Shown piece after piece: positions 38,063 to 46,936 of a stretch of DNA of 62,501 nucleotides. The notes beneath the pieces are model-generated. The model was not told where the DNA came from, made no database searches, and saw nothing but the letters and a program-made list of their open reading frames with translations. The stretch comes from a virus: positions 1 to 62,501 of the IMG/VR virus record IMGVR_UViG_3300027741_000064. One strand, 5' to 3'. Each line of letters begins with the position of its first letter. Within the stretch, counting starts at the first letter, position 1. The translations under genes were made by a program, and so were the position numbers.

Positions 38063-38963
38063 TTATCCCAGAGAATTTAGGCTGGATCGCGGTTTCGTGA
38101 TGTTTGCCTACAACAACTCCAACATAGACTACGCATCGCTGGCATTGGTAAATGCTCTGCTGATCAAGAAAAACCTCAAGACCAATGCCGTGGCCCTGAT
38201 AGCAGATCACAATGCTGTGTATCACCTGGAGTCGCTATACAACACTGAAGTCATCAGCAGGGCTTTTGATCGCATCATCATTGACGAGCCCACGGACATC
38301 AATGTTGGCAAGCGCAGGTTCCATGATACTAGGTACACAGCGTTTACCGACGGCTATCGCAACACCAATCGCGCCAGTGTCTATGATTTAAGCCCTTTTG
38401 AAGAGACCATGCTGATAGACAGTGACTATCTCATGCTTGACTCTAGCTTTGACATGGTCTGGGGCAGTGTCGAGGGCATGATGTGCAATAGGCACACCAG
38501 AGACTTGGACCACGGTGTAGACAAGTTTGGCTTTGACAATCGCTTCAACGATATGAGCATACCGCTCTATTGGGCTACAGCAGTCTATTTCCGCAAGACT
38601 GACAGGAGCAGGTTGATATTTGAGCTTATGAACTTCATCAAGGAGAACTATGCCTATTATCAGTATCTCTATAGGTTCAATCACAGCGGCTACTTCCGCA
38701 ATGACTATGCTCTGAGCATGGCACTGCACATGACCAACAATCTCATTGAGCATGACAACATATCAGCACTGCCAGTTGACCACATCATGTTCAGCATGGA
38801 AAACGATGAGATGCACGGTTTCAAGGATGGATGTTGCTTGATGACCAGTGAGCCCACGCAGGGTGATTTCCGTATCCATAACGTTGACTACAACGTGCAT
38901 GTGATGAACAAACGTGCTATACTGCGACTCAAGGATGACTTCATTGCCTACGCTCTCAGCTGA
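38055..38963 (+). CDS. Glycosyltransferase-like protein (GT-A fold)
   Basis: The ATG at 38055 overlaps the previous stop; the protein is 302 residues. After GFVMFAYNNSNIDYASLALVNAL comes a GT-A type layout. YDLSPFEETMLIDSDYLMLD (residues about 113-132) contains the D-x-D motif that holds the sugar-nucleotide metal in GT8-like enzymes. Conserved aromatic and Asp/Asn segments follow (FRNDYALSMALHM). The gene downstream is a paralogue with the same landmarks (TPYEETIKLDCDMLFF). The donor and acceptor are unknown. It could be a fold relative without transferase activity. Confidence 0.55.
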   Translation: MTDYPREFRLDRGFVMFAYNNSNIDYASLALVNALLIKKNLKTNAVALIADHNAVYHLESLYNTEVISRAFDRIIIDEPTDINVGKRRFHDTRYTAFTDGYRNTNRASVYDLSPFEETMLIDSDYLMLDSSFDMVWGSVEGMMCNRHTRDLDHGVDKFGFDNRFNDMSIPLYWATAVYFRKTDRSRLIFELMNFIKENYAYYQYLYRFNHSGYFRNDYALSMALHMTNNLIEHDNISALPVDHIMFSMENDEMHGFKDGCCLMTSEPTQGDFRIHNVDYNVHVMNKRAILRLKDDFIAYALS

Positions 38964-39825
38964 CATCAACCATAGACCTCGCGGTTTCTTTACCTTCGCG
39001 CAGAACAACGAACGCACGGATTATCTGCGCATGGCCTATGCACTAGCCCTGAGCCTCAAGGTGTCGCAGCAGAGTGTGCCCTATCTCACTGTTGGCATAA
39101 CGCCTGGCATGACAGTTCCAGATCAATATGCTTGGGCCTTTGACAATATCATAGAGATTCCTTGGGGAGACCATGCGGCAGACAGCAGCTGGAAGCTGGA
39201 GAACGAGTGGAAGTCCATATACATGACGCCCTATGAAGAGACTATCAAGCTGGACTGTGACATGCTGTTTTTCACAGATCTCGGTAGGATCTGGGATCAG
39301 CTGAGCCAAAGAGATTTCGTGATATGTAACCAAGTGTTGAACTACAAGTCAGACGTAATAACCAGCGACGTCTATCGCAAGGTATTCACAGACAACCAGC
39401 TACCAAATGTCTACACGGCATTCATGTATTTCAAGAAGACCACAGAGACACATGAGATATTTGACTTAGCTAAGTTCGTTTTCAGGAACTGGGAAACCAT
39501 GTTCCTGGAGACCATGAAACCAGAAAATCGGCCTAACTATGTCAGCACTGACGTGGTTTTTGCTCTGGTGCTCAAGCTGTTGGACCTGGACCAACACTGC
39601 TATACAGCACGAGCAATACCTACCTTCACGCACATGAAGAGCCAACTGCAGGGATGGGGCACAGGTATCACAGAAGACTGGACCAAGCACATGCCAGTGT
39701 TTTTCAATCCTAGATTGGAATGCAAGATAGGAAATCATCTGCAGTTCCATCCACTGCACTACCATATCAAGGGATTCGTAACCGACGAGATATTGGAATA
39801 TTATGAGCGAGCAGCAGGAAGATAA
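38935..39825 (+). CDS. Glycosyltransferase-like protein, paralogue of upstream gene
   Basis: The ATG at 38935 (296 residues) lies within the end of the previous gene; the ribosome site is poor. It shares the same order of motifs with the upstream protein: GFFTFAQNNERTDYLRMAYALALSLK, then MTPYEETIKLDCDMLFFTDL with a D-x-D, then TAFMYFKKT and STDVVFALVLKLL. Conservation suggests gene duplication of a GT8-like fold. The D-x-D is intact (DCD). It overlaps the next gene by 23 bases. Confidence 0.55.
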   Translation: MTSLPTLSADINHRPRGFFTFAQNNERTDYLRMAYALALSLKVSQQSVPYLTVGITPGMTVPDQYAWAFDNIIEIPWGDHAADSSWKLENEWKSIYMTPYEETIKLDCDMLFFTDLGRIWDQLSQRDFVICNQVLNYKSDVITSDVYRKVFTDNQLPNVYTAFMYFKKTTETHEIFDLAKFVFRNWETMFLETMKPENRPNYVSTDVVFALVLKLLDLDQHCYTARAIPTFTHMKSQLQGWGTGITEDWTKHMPVFFNPRLECKIGNHLQFHPLHYHIKGFVTDEILEYYERAAGR

Positions 39826-40360
39826 ACAGGCCTGGGTTTGGTATGACAGGGTTACCCTGCAGCTGAAGCATGTGAGCTTCAATCTGAATGGTCACCAAGG
39901 CAATGATCTGGAAAAGATGCCGATGCACTATGACAGCGCATTGGACATCGCCAACGGCAAGAGCAGGCTTTTTGAATACGAGCTGGTTGATGCGCAGGGA
40001 GAGCTAACTGTGCGTTACAAGAGGCACAAGATTCCTTTCAAGAAGTTCTGGCAACTGGTTGATCTCAATATAGAGAACAAGTTTGATGGATATTTCAACG
40101 ACGCTGAATCTGCTCGCAGTCCAGTGCAGATATCAGATCTTTCTCCTGCTGGCTTTACCGTTGGTGTGCGTGATATGGTACGCAACATAGTGTTCTATAT
40201 CACCATGAAGAACGATCCAAACTATCTCATCAAAAAGATCGATCTCTATCCACTTGCCGAGGATGCTGCTAGCACCACTGGTATCTTCGTGCCAGTTGAT
40301 CTTGATGAGCCGTATAGCATATATGTGAAGTATGACGAAGTGAGGTACGATGCTACATGA
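39803..40360 (+). CDS. Uncharacterised protein in glycosyltransferase cluster
   Basis: A 185-residue protein that begins WVWYDRVTLQLKHVSFN after a short charged start. It looks beta-rich with few helices. No catalytic motif is visible. It lies between the two GT8-like genes and the array of SYDEP-type proteins, overlapping both neighbours. It could be a virion protein or an accessory component of the cluster. Confidence 0.5.
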   Translation: MSEQQEDKQAWVWYDRVTLQLKHVSFNLNGHQGNDLEKMPMHYDSALDIANGKSRLFEYELVDAQGELTVRYKRHKIPFKKFWQLVDLNIENKFDGYFNDAESARSPVQISDLSPAGFTVGVRDMVRNIVFYITMKNDPNYLIKKIDLYPLAEDAASTTGIFVPVDLDEPYSIYVKYDEVRYDAT

Positions 40361-41255
40361 GATGAACGAATTCGACTTTGTGTTCCTAAGCTATGATGAA
40401 CCCAATGCCGAGATTCTCTATGCTGAGTTGGTGAACAAGGTACCGTGGGCCAAGCGAGTTCATGGTGTGCGCGGTTTTGACTCAGCACACAGGGCCTGTG
40501 CTGACATAGCTGATACTGATTTCTTCGTGACTGTGGACGGCGATAATCGCGTGCATGACAGCTTCCTCAACACCAAGATAGAGATAAACAATGGGCAAGA
40601 AGACCATGCATGGACATGGGCAGGTCGCAATCACGTTAATGGTTTGGTCTATGGCAATGGTGGACTGAAGCTGTGGAGCAAACAGTTTGTGCGCAGCATG
40701 AACAGCCACGAGAACAGCAACAGTGATGCTGGCAAGGTTGACTTCTGTTGGAACATGAGATACCACGAAGTGTTTGGCACACACAGCACCAGCATGATCA
40801 ATGCCAGCCCCTATCAGGCCTGGCGAGCTGGTTATCGCGAAGGCGTGAAGATGAGCCTAGAGACTGGACGCAAGGTTCCATATCAGGATTTTAGCAGGAA
40901 GATCTGGATCTATAATCTCCACAAGCTGCTGATCTGGTGCAGTGTTGGAGCTGACGTGGAGAACGGCATATGGAGCATGCTGGGTGCTAGGCAGGGCGCA
41001 CACGACTGCAATCTCACAGATGACGATCACACCAAGATCAGTGACTATGGTTGGTTTGAAGAGAAATGGCACAGCACCAAGGACTGTGATCCGCAAGCAC
41101 AGTGCCTCATGCTAGGGCAGCTGCTGAGGCAGAAACTTGGCATAGAGATAGCTGACTTAGATGCTGATCAAAGCAGATTCCACAAGCGCATATACATAAA
41201 TCCACCCAGGCCCATGGTCAGCTATGAGCAGATCAAACATCTATCGGCAGTCTGA
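40350..41255 (+). CDS. SYDEP-family glycosyltransferase-like protein
   Basis: A 301-residue member of a paralogous set in this window. Motifs in order: FLSYDEPNAE (residues 12-21), AKRVHGVRGFDSAHRACA, FVTVDGDN (a D-x-D, about 60-67), VYGNGGLKLWSK, YQAWRAGYREGVKM, then LGARQG. The start resembles GT2-type GT-A domains, with a D-x-D for metal and nucleotide binding. The donor sugar and acceptor are unknown. The start at 40350 has GAGG 4 bases upstream; the ATG at 40362 is the alternative. It overlaps the previous gene by 11 bases and the next by 1 (TGATG). Confidence 0.6.
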   Translation: MLHEMNEFDFVFLSYDEPNAEILYAELVNKVPWAKRVHGVRGFDSAHRACADIADTDFFVTVDGDNRVHDSFLNTKIEINNGQEDHAWTWAGRNHVNGLVYGNGGLKLWSKQFVRSMNSHENSNSDAGKVDFCWNMRYHEVFGTHSTSMINASPYQAWRAGYREGVKMSLETGRKVPYQDFSRKIWIYNLHKLLIWCSVGADVENGIWSMLGARQGAHDCNLTDDDHTKISDYGWFEEKWHSTKDCDPQAQCLMLGQLLRQKLGIEIADLDADQSRFHKRIYINPPRPMVSYEQIKHLSAV

Positions 41256-43102
41256 TGTTTGACATCTTTTTCGTGAGCCGACATCCCAGCGATCGTTCAC
41301 TTCACTCTGAGTTCTGCAGGCGTTTTCCGGCTGCTATGCTGCTGCGAGGTCAGGACAACGTCTGTGATGTGATCAACTCTGCGAGGACTCGCAGCCTAAC
41401 CAGCATGTATTGGTTGGTAACTGATGATGCGATTCTGCCAGATGAAATGGATCTAACTTGGAAACCAGAAACCTGGGACAGCCACTATCCGCACCATTGG
41501 CCAACAGCAGACCAACTTGACGAGTCTGGTAAAGAATTCTCTGGGGCCTATCTCATGCCAAGGTCTTATAGACCAACCGCTGAAGAGCTATCATCTGGCA
41601 TACTGCGCGAAGTCAAACATATGACAGGTCATCTGACAGTCAGACCCTATGACATTGTCTTAGCCAGCCGGCATAGCAAGAACTATCAGGCATTTGAGGA
41701 TTTTGCTCTGCGATATCCCAAAGCCAACTATCTGCCAGACCAGACCAGCATTGAATCAGCAGTGGCTGAAAGCAAGGAGATCTGCCGTACACGCATGTAT
41801 TGGTTGATCACCGATGATGTGTTCCTACCTGATGAGCTTGATCTCAGCTGGAGACCTCCGGTCTGGGATCGGATCTATACACATGTTTGGCCAACGCAGC
41901 CTACTTCGGATCCGCAATCATGCGGGTCGTCTGGTGTTTACCTCATTCCATGCAGCGTTGAACGAGATTTCCTCGATCAGTGCAAGCATGTACCAGCTCC
42001 GAGCTGTTCAGTGATACCCTATGATCGCATCATGAGCCTCAGCACCACATCTGATCCCTGTGACAAGGTAGTGCATAACAACGATCTTTTTGATGCATGC
42101 GTACAAGCCAAGGAGCTAGCTGTCACGGAGATGCATTGGCTGGCGCTGGGAGACATAAACATATTGCCAGATTTTGATCTCAGCTGGAGACCAGCAGAAT
42201 GGGACCGTGACTATGTTCACATATGGCCAACCATAGGTCTGGACGGTCAGATAACCTATGAACAGGAAGGTATCTATCTCATACCAGGTGATCACACGCC
42301 TCGAGCTTCTAGGTCTGGAAGCTATCTAGGTCGCAGCAAGACCATGGATCAGCCTGCTGCTATACAGCTGCCATTTGACATATTCTTCATCAGCTACGAC
42401 GAAAGCTATGCTGAAGAAAACTGGCAGGATCTGGTTGAGCGATATCCTAGGGCCAAGAGGGTCCATGGAATCAAGGGTATACACAACGCACATCGATGCT
42501 GCGCCGGTCAGTCGCGTACCAGCATGTTCTATACCGTTGATGCAGACACGGTGTGCAGTTCCGGCTGGGATTTCAGCTATCGTCCTCCAAGGCACGACAG
42601 GGATTATCTACATGTTTGGTACAGTGAGAATCCCGTGAATGGTCTCTGCTATGGCTGGGGCAGCATCAAGCTGTGGCCCAAGATGGCAGTGCTGGAGTTT
42701 GATCAAAACTGGTTGGATTTCACTACTACAGTGGGCAACATCAAGGTAATACCAGAGACCGTAGCCGAGACCAGATATAACAGGGATCAGCTCACTACTT
42801 GGCGCAGCGCCTTCCGTGAGAGCGTGAAGCTATGCCAGAACGTGGCCATGGGTGAAACTGGAGAAAGCCTGGATAGGCTGCTGGTATGGCTGAACGCTGA
42901 CAGTGCCGCAGACTGGTCTGATGACAGCAGGCAGGGTGCTGCCGATGGCCTGAGATTCTATCAGGAGTCGCAGGACTCGTCTGACACACCTCTGACACTG
43001 ATCAATGATTTTGATTGGCTCGCAGATAGATTCAATAATCGCATTAGAGACCTGGACGACTTTGATCGAGATGATCTGCTGGACCTGCTGGGAACGGATT
43101 GA
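41255..43102 (+). CDS. Four-module SYDEP/SRH repeat protein
   Basis: A 615-residue protein built from four related modules starting near residues 1, 131, 255 and 372. Each opens like FDIFFVSRHPSD or FDIFFISYDESY, followed by a metal/nucleotide-type aspartate stretch (YWLVTDDAILPDEMDL, YWLITDDVFLPDELDL, FYTVDADTV) and an aromatic W-P-T/W-Y-S end. Modules 1-3 are shorter and lack the full YGNGG and WRAGYREG parts. Module 4 matches the single-module paralogues and continues into their C-terminal region. The first modules may bind rather than transfer sugars. Confidence 0.55.
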   Translation: MFDIFFVSRHPSDRSLHSEFCRRFPAAMLLRGQDNVCDVINSARTRSLTSMYWLVTDDAILPDEMDLTWKPETWDSHYPHHWPTADQLDESGKEFSGAYLMPRSYRPTAEELSSGILREVKHMTGHLTVRPYDIVLASRHSKNYQAFEDFALRYPKANYLPDQTSIESAVAESKEICRTRMYWLITDDVFLPDELDLSWRPPVWDRIYTHVWPTQPTSDPQSCGSSGVYLIPCSVERDFLDQCKHVPAPSCSVIPYDRIMSLSTTSDPCDKVVHNNDLFDACVQAKELAVTEMHWLALGDINILPDFDLSWRPAEWDRDYVHIWPTIGLDGQITYEQEGIYLIPGDHTPRASRSGSYLGRSKTMDQPAAIQLPFDIFFISYDESYAEENWQDLVERYPRAKRVHGIKGIHNAHRCCAGQSRTSMFYTVDADTVCSSGWDFSYRPPRHDRDYLHVWYSENPVNGLCYGWGSIKLWPKMAVLEFDQNWLDFTTTVGNIKVIPETVAETRYNRDQLTTWRSAFRESVKLCQNVAMGETGESLDRLLVWLNADSAADWSDDSRQGAADGLRFYQESQDSSDTPLTLINDFDWLADRFNNRIRDLDDFDRDDLLDLLGTD

Positions 43103-43103
43103 G

Positions 43104-43793
43104 ATGTATGACATAGTTTTTATCAGCTACGAAGAATCAAATGCTGCTGCTAATTGGCAGCTGCTCAAGGACAGATTTCCTGCTGCCAAGAGGTTGCATG
43201 GCATCACAGGGCTTCATCAAGCACACATCACGGCTGCTAACATGGCCCAGACTGACATGTTTTATGTGGTAGATGGTGATGCTGTGATTGAACCCGACTT
43301 TGTTTTTGACCACGTGGTTCCGGAACATCAACTGGATCATGTGCATGTGTTCCGTGCTAGGAATCCAATCAATGACCTAGTCTACGGCTACGGTGCTGTA
43401 AAGCTACTGCCAGTGGCCGAGGTCAAGCGATTGGTGGAGAGAGACTTCAAACCGGACATGACCAGCAGCATCAATCGCAAGTACAAGATCATACATCAGC
43501 TATCAAATGTCACAGCGTTTAACACTGATCCCTACAACACTTGGCGCAGCGCTTTCAGAGAATGTGCCAAGCTGGCCAGCGGCGTCATAGATGGGCAGGT
43601 TAACATCGAGACAGAGCAGAGACTAGAGATTTGGTGCACCAAAGGCAGTGGCAGGGACTATGGCTATTGGTGTCTGCTTGGTGCGCAGGCCGGCAGGCAG
43701 TTTGGCCTGGACAGCCGAGGCACTGATCAGCTGATGAAGATCAACGATTGGACATGGCTTCGCCAGAGATACGAGGAGAGCGGACTGAAATGA
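43104..43793 (+). CDS. SYDEP-family glycosyltransferase-like protein
   Basis: A 229-residue single-module relative. FISYEESNAAANW, AKRLHGITGLHQAH and FYVVDGDAVIEPDF carry the same landmarks, with D-x-D (DGD). Later parts include YGYGAVKLLP, YNTWRSAFRECAKL and LLGAQAGR. It is shorter than the 300-residue members. The ATG lies two bases after the previous stop. The start was chosen over a longer frame that would run into the previous gene. Confidence 0.6.
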   Translation: MYDIVFISYEESNAAANWQLLKDRFPAAKRLHGITGLHQAHITAANMAQTDMFYVVDGDAVIEPDFVFDHVVPEHQLDHVHVFRARNPINDLVYGYGAVKLLPVAEVKRLVERDFKPDMTSSINRKYKIIHQLSNVTAFNTDPYNTWRSAFRECAKLASGVIDGQVNIETEQRLEIWCTKGSGRDYGYWCLLGAQAGRQFGLDSRGTDQLMKINDWTWLRQRYEESGLK

Positions 43794-44659
43794 GCGAGTA
43801 TTGGCCCAGAGATATAGATGCTTTCTACATCAGCTATGACGAACCAAACTGCGAAGACAACTGGGCCAGGGTGCTGGACATGCTACCTCAAGCCAAGCGC
43901 ACGCACGGAGTCAAGGGATTTGATGCTGCACACAAGGCCTGTGCCGAGGCCAGCCAGACAGAGAGATTCCTCACCATTGATGGTGATAACTGGCTGTTGG
44001 CTGACGGATTAGACACAAAGCTAGACGACACTGGAATGGAAGACGTGGTCTTCAGCTTCAAGAGCAGGAATGCGGTCAATGGTCTTGAATATGGTAACGG
44101 AGGTCTAAAATGCTGGCGCAGAGATGTGTTGCTGGCTAGCAACACACATGAGAGCAGCGACAACACAGACTTCTGCTGGGATCTGCGCTACTATCAAGTT
44201 GATGTGTTGAGCAGCATTGGCGTTAACAACGCCACGCCTTACCAGGCTTGGCGAGCCGGTTATCGCGAAGGCGTGAAGATGAGCTATGTGAATGGCAAAC
44301 CCATGTCTGATCCAATCGCCGATCGCAAGCTGATAGCTCACAGTAACCATAGCAAGCTGCAGATATGGATGACCTTGGGCAGGGACGTGACCAACGGAGC
44401 ATGGGCCATGCTGGGAGCAAGGCAAGGCTTCTGCGATCTCTATAGCGGTACCATAGGCAACACTGTGATCAATGACTATGATTGGTTCGCAGAGAAATGG
44501 AAGAAGATCCAACACCTCAACACAGATGCTGCGCTATCTCAGCATGCTCGCAGACTTCGAGACGAGTTTGATTTTTTCGTTCCGGAACTTGATCAACTGA
44601 CCAGCCAGTGGTTCAAGAAAACCTATGTGCATCCGCAGCGACGAGGTCTGATGCTATGA
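43790..44659 (+). CDS. SYDEP-family glycosyltransferase-like protein
   Basis: The 289-residue member closest to the 40350-41255 protein: YISYDEPNCEDNW, AKRTHGVKGFDAAHKACAEA, FLTIDGDNW, YGNGGLKCW, YQAWRAGYREGVKM, then MLGARQG. The two share almost all landmark residues, so a duplication within this phage lineage is likely. GAGGAG lies about 11 bases before the ATG, which overlaps the previous stop (ATGA). Confidence 0.6.
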   Translation: MSEYWPRDIDAFYISYDEPNCEDNWARVLDMLPQAKRTHGVKGFDAAHKACAEASQTERFLTIDGDNWLLADGLDTKLDDTGMEDVVFSFKSRNAVNGLEYGNGGLKCWRRDVLLASNTHESSDNTDFCWDLRYYQVDVLSSIGVNNATPYQAWRAGYREGVKMSYVNGKPMSDPIADRKLIAHSNHSKLQIWMTLGRDVTNGAWAMLGARQGFCDLYSGTIGNTVINDYDWFAEKWKKIQHLNTDAALSQHARRLRDEFDFFVPELDQLTSQWFKKTYVHPQRRGLML

Positions 44660-45417
44660 TCAAGTCTCCTCCTAGGAGATTGATACGATCGCTGCTGGGA
44701 CACCTAGACCAGGAGGGTCTGTCTCTGCCTCTGTTGCGGTTCATGCTAGGCAACTTTGACAGCTATGATGATCACTTGGTCATGCTCAAGCAGGTCATGG
44801 CAGTGTCGCAGCTGGATACTGAGCTGGTTGGCAAAGATGCATGGAGCGAAGGTCAGCTGCTGAGCAAGCATTGGCTGTGCGAACAGCTATCAAACCTGGA
44901 CAAGAACCTCGGAGAGATATGGATAGCCTGTGGATGGATAGGATCTCTGGCTTTGATGATCGACTGTTATAGACCACATCTGCGTTTCAAGAGCCTGCGC
45001 AGCTTTGATATTGACAGTCGCTGCGCTGATCTAGCTGACGCGCTTAACAAGCGCATGCTGCTGGATGATTGGCGTTTCAAGGCCAGCACTGCTGACGTGA
45101 ACGATCTCACCTACGATGACCACCTGTGGCTCACCAGCAGGTCACAGAATAGGACTGAGCGCATGGTTGGAACCGCAGACACCGTGATCAATACCAGCTG
45201 TGAACATCTAGCTGATTTTGACTTTTGGTTTGGTCGCATACCAACCGGAAAGCTCGTGGTGCTTCAATGTAGCAATCACGACAGCTATGCCGGACATGTC
45301 AATCACATGGACAGCATGACTGAGCTGGCCATGAGAGCTCGATGCCGCCGCATCATGTACAAGGGCACGCTGGACTGCGGGCCCTACCAGCGCCACATGT
45401 TGATAGGAGTGAAATGA
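44656..45417 (+). CDS. Methyltransferase-like protein
   Basis: A 253-residue protein whose ATG overlaps the previous stop (ATGA), with GAGG 9 bases upstream. The centre reads like a class I SAM fold: IWIACGWIGSLALMID (glycine region), then SLRSFDIDSRCADLADALNK (acidic end of strand 2), then TADVNDL and ADTVINTSCEHL where motif IV would be. The glycine motif is unusual (CGWIGS instead of GxGxG). The next gene has a paralogous domain with the same landmarks. Substrate is unknown; whether it is an active methyltransferase needs testing. Confidence 0.5.
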   Translation: MIKSPPRRLIRSLLGHLDQEGLSLPLLRFMLGNFDSYDDHLVMLKQVMAVSQLDTELVGKDAWSEGQLLSKHWLCEQLSNLDKNLGEIWIACGWIGSLALMIDCYRPHLRFKSLRSFDIDSRCADLADALNKRMLLDDWRFKASTADVNDLTYDDHLWLTSRSQNRTERMVGTADTVINTSCEHLADFDFWFGRIPTGKLVVLQCSNHDSYAGHVNHMDSMTELAMRARCRRIMYKGTLDCGPYQRHMLIGVK

Positions 45418-46694
45418 ACATGCGATTGAACGACAAGGAACTGCTGGTCAAGATCAAGAACGATAACCGTTTGCTTGAATTTAGGCATCTACTGACAGCT
45501 GAGGACCGAGCAACATTTGCAGACGTGTACAAGTGGTCGCCTGCTCTCATCGGCATATTAGCCAGTGACCATAGCTTCTTCGCACTGCTCAACAGGTTAA
45601 ATCCAAACGATCGCAAAGCGATTGGGTTAGTCTGCGTTTGGTCTCCAGAGTTGATAGGAATATTGGCCAGCGACCAGAGCGGAATCTTTGCGCTGCTGAA
45701 AAGGTTAGATCAGACCGATCGCAAAGCGGTTGGGTCAGTCTGTGCTTGGTCTCCGGAGTTGATAGGAATATTAGCCAGCGATTACAGCATCTTTGTGCTG
45801 CTTAACAAGCTAGATCAGACCGATCGCAGAGCTCTAGCGTCAGTCTGTGATTGGTCTTCCGCACTAATTGGTATCATGACCAAGAACGAACATGCACCGC
45901 TATCTTGGTTGAATAAGCTCAGCCGAAGCGAACTTGATGGTTGCCGAGATGTCTGGAACTGGCCCATTTATATTCTAGACAGGCTCTATGTTGAACCTCA
46001 GCACATCTTGCCCTTCTATTACATGTGGGACCTAGTTGCTGATCATGCCGAGTTCATCAAGAACTATTTCCAAATAAACGATAACCAACTATATGACAAA
46101 AACCACATGATAGATGCTTGGTCGCGAGGACAGGTCAACAGCAAGGCTTGGCTATGCGCCACGGCTGCTATACTTGGCATCAAACTTGGCAAAACCTGGG
46201 TACTCTGCGGATGGCTAGGAACGTTGAGCTATTTTATGTTGGTACGTAGGCAACAGCTGGGAATCACACACATACGTAGCTTTGACATAAACCCCGATTG
46301 CTGCCAACTAGCTGATATACTAAACAAGAATTTTGTCAAGGATGGGTGGAAGTTCAAAGCCACAACACTTGATGTCAACAGTCTGTCATATGACAATTTT
46401 TGTTATCAGACAGTGAAGCACGACGGTACCTTGATAAATGCTCTCGGATCAGCTGATACCATCATTAACACCAGCTGCGATCACATGGGAGAAGATAAGA
46501 CCTGGTGGGATCGCATACCAAATGGTAAGTTGGTAATACTACAGAACAATGATTGGCATGAGAATGACCAACACAACAATAGCGTGAAGGATTTAAGTGA
46601 GTTCAAGAGACATTATCCAATGAGCGAATTGCTTTATGAAGGGGAACTAGACTGTATATTGTATACGAGATTCATGCTCATAGGACGCAAATGA
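45414..46694 (+). CDS. Methyltransferase-like protein with N-terminal tandem repeats
   Basis: A 426-residue protein. The C-terminal half (residues about 215-426) is paralogous to the previous protein (VLCGWLGTLSYFML, IRSFDINPDCCQLADILNK, ADTIINTSCDHMG). The N-terminal part (residues 41-183) holds four tandem units of about 36 residues, each W-S-P-x-L-I-G-I-L-A-S-D followed by a Leu-rich helix and D-R-K/R-A. Units 2 and 3 are nearly identical at DNA level, so duplication was recent. Such repeats suggest a helical solenoid. The start follows GGAG and overlaps the previous stop. Confidence 0.55.
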   Translation: MNMRLNDKELLVKIKNDNRLLEFRHLLTAEDRATFADVYKWSPALIGILASDHSFFALLNRLNPNDRKAIGLVCVWSPELIGILASDQSGIFALLKRLDQTDRKAVGSVCAWSPELIGILASDYSIFVLLNKLDQTDRRALASVCDWSSALIGIMTKNEHAPLSWLNKLSRSELDGCRDVWNWPIYILDRLYVEPQHILPFYYMWDLVADHAEFIKNYFQINDNQLYDKNHMIDAWSRGQVNSKAWLCATAAILGIKLGKTWVLCGWLGTLSYFMLVRRQQLGITHIRSFDINPDCCQLADILNKNFVKDGWKFKATTLDVNSLSYDNFCYQTVKHDGTLINALGSADTIINTSCDHMGEDKTWWDRIPNGKLVILQNNDWHENDQHNNSVKDLSEFKRHYPMSELLYEGELDCILYTRFMLIGRK

Positions 46695-46936
46695 TCACAG
46701 ACCTAACTCTGCTATCAACAAGACAGCTGCAGACCGAAGCAGCTCGTGCCCTGTCAGCTGGTGATGGTTTTGGGAATCATGACTTGGTGAGATTCAACAA
46801 GGCAGCACATCATGACAGCCATGCTTGGTATCGCGCGGTGATAGAATGGTACGTGAGCGTTCACGGTGATCTGCCCAGCAGGGTTGGTCCAGGCATGACA
46901 GTGAAGCTGCTGGTGGAGGATGAACATGATCTATGA
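46691..46936 (+). CDS. Small protein before radical SAM enzyme
   Basis: An 81-residue protein coupled by ATGA to the upstream gene and overlapping the radical SAM gene by 11 bases. It has a helical N-terminal half (RQLQTEAARALSAGD) and an aromatic patch (HDSHAWYRAVIEWYVSVHG). Its position before a SPASM radical SAM enzyme makes a substrate role possible, but it lacks the Cys- or Gly-rich core expected of known modified peptides. It resembles no family I know. Confidence 0.5.
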   Translation: MITDLTLLSTRQLQTEAARALSAGDGFGNHDLVRFNKAAHHDSHAWYRAVIEWYVSVHGDLPSRVGPGMTVKLLVEDEHDL

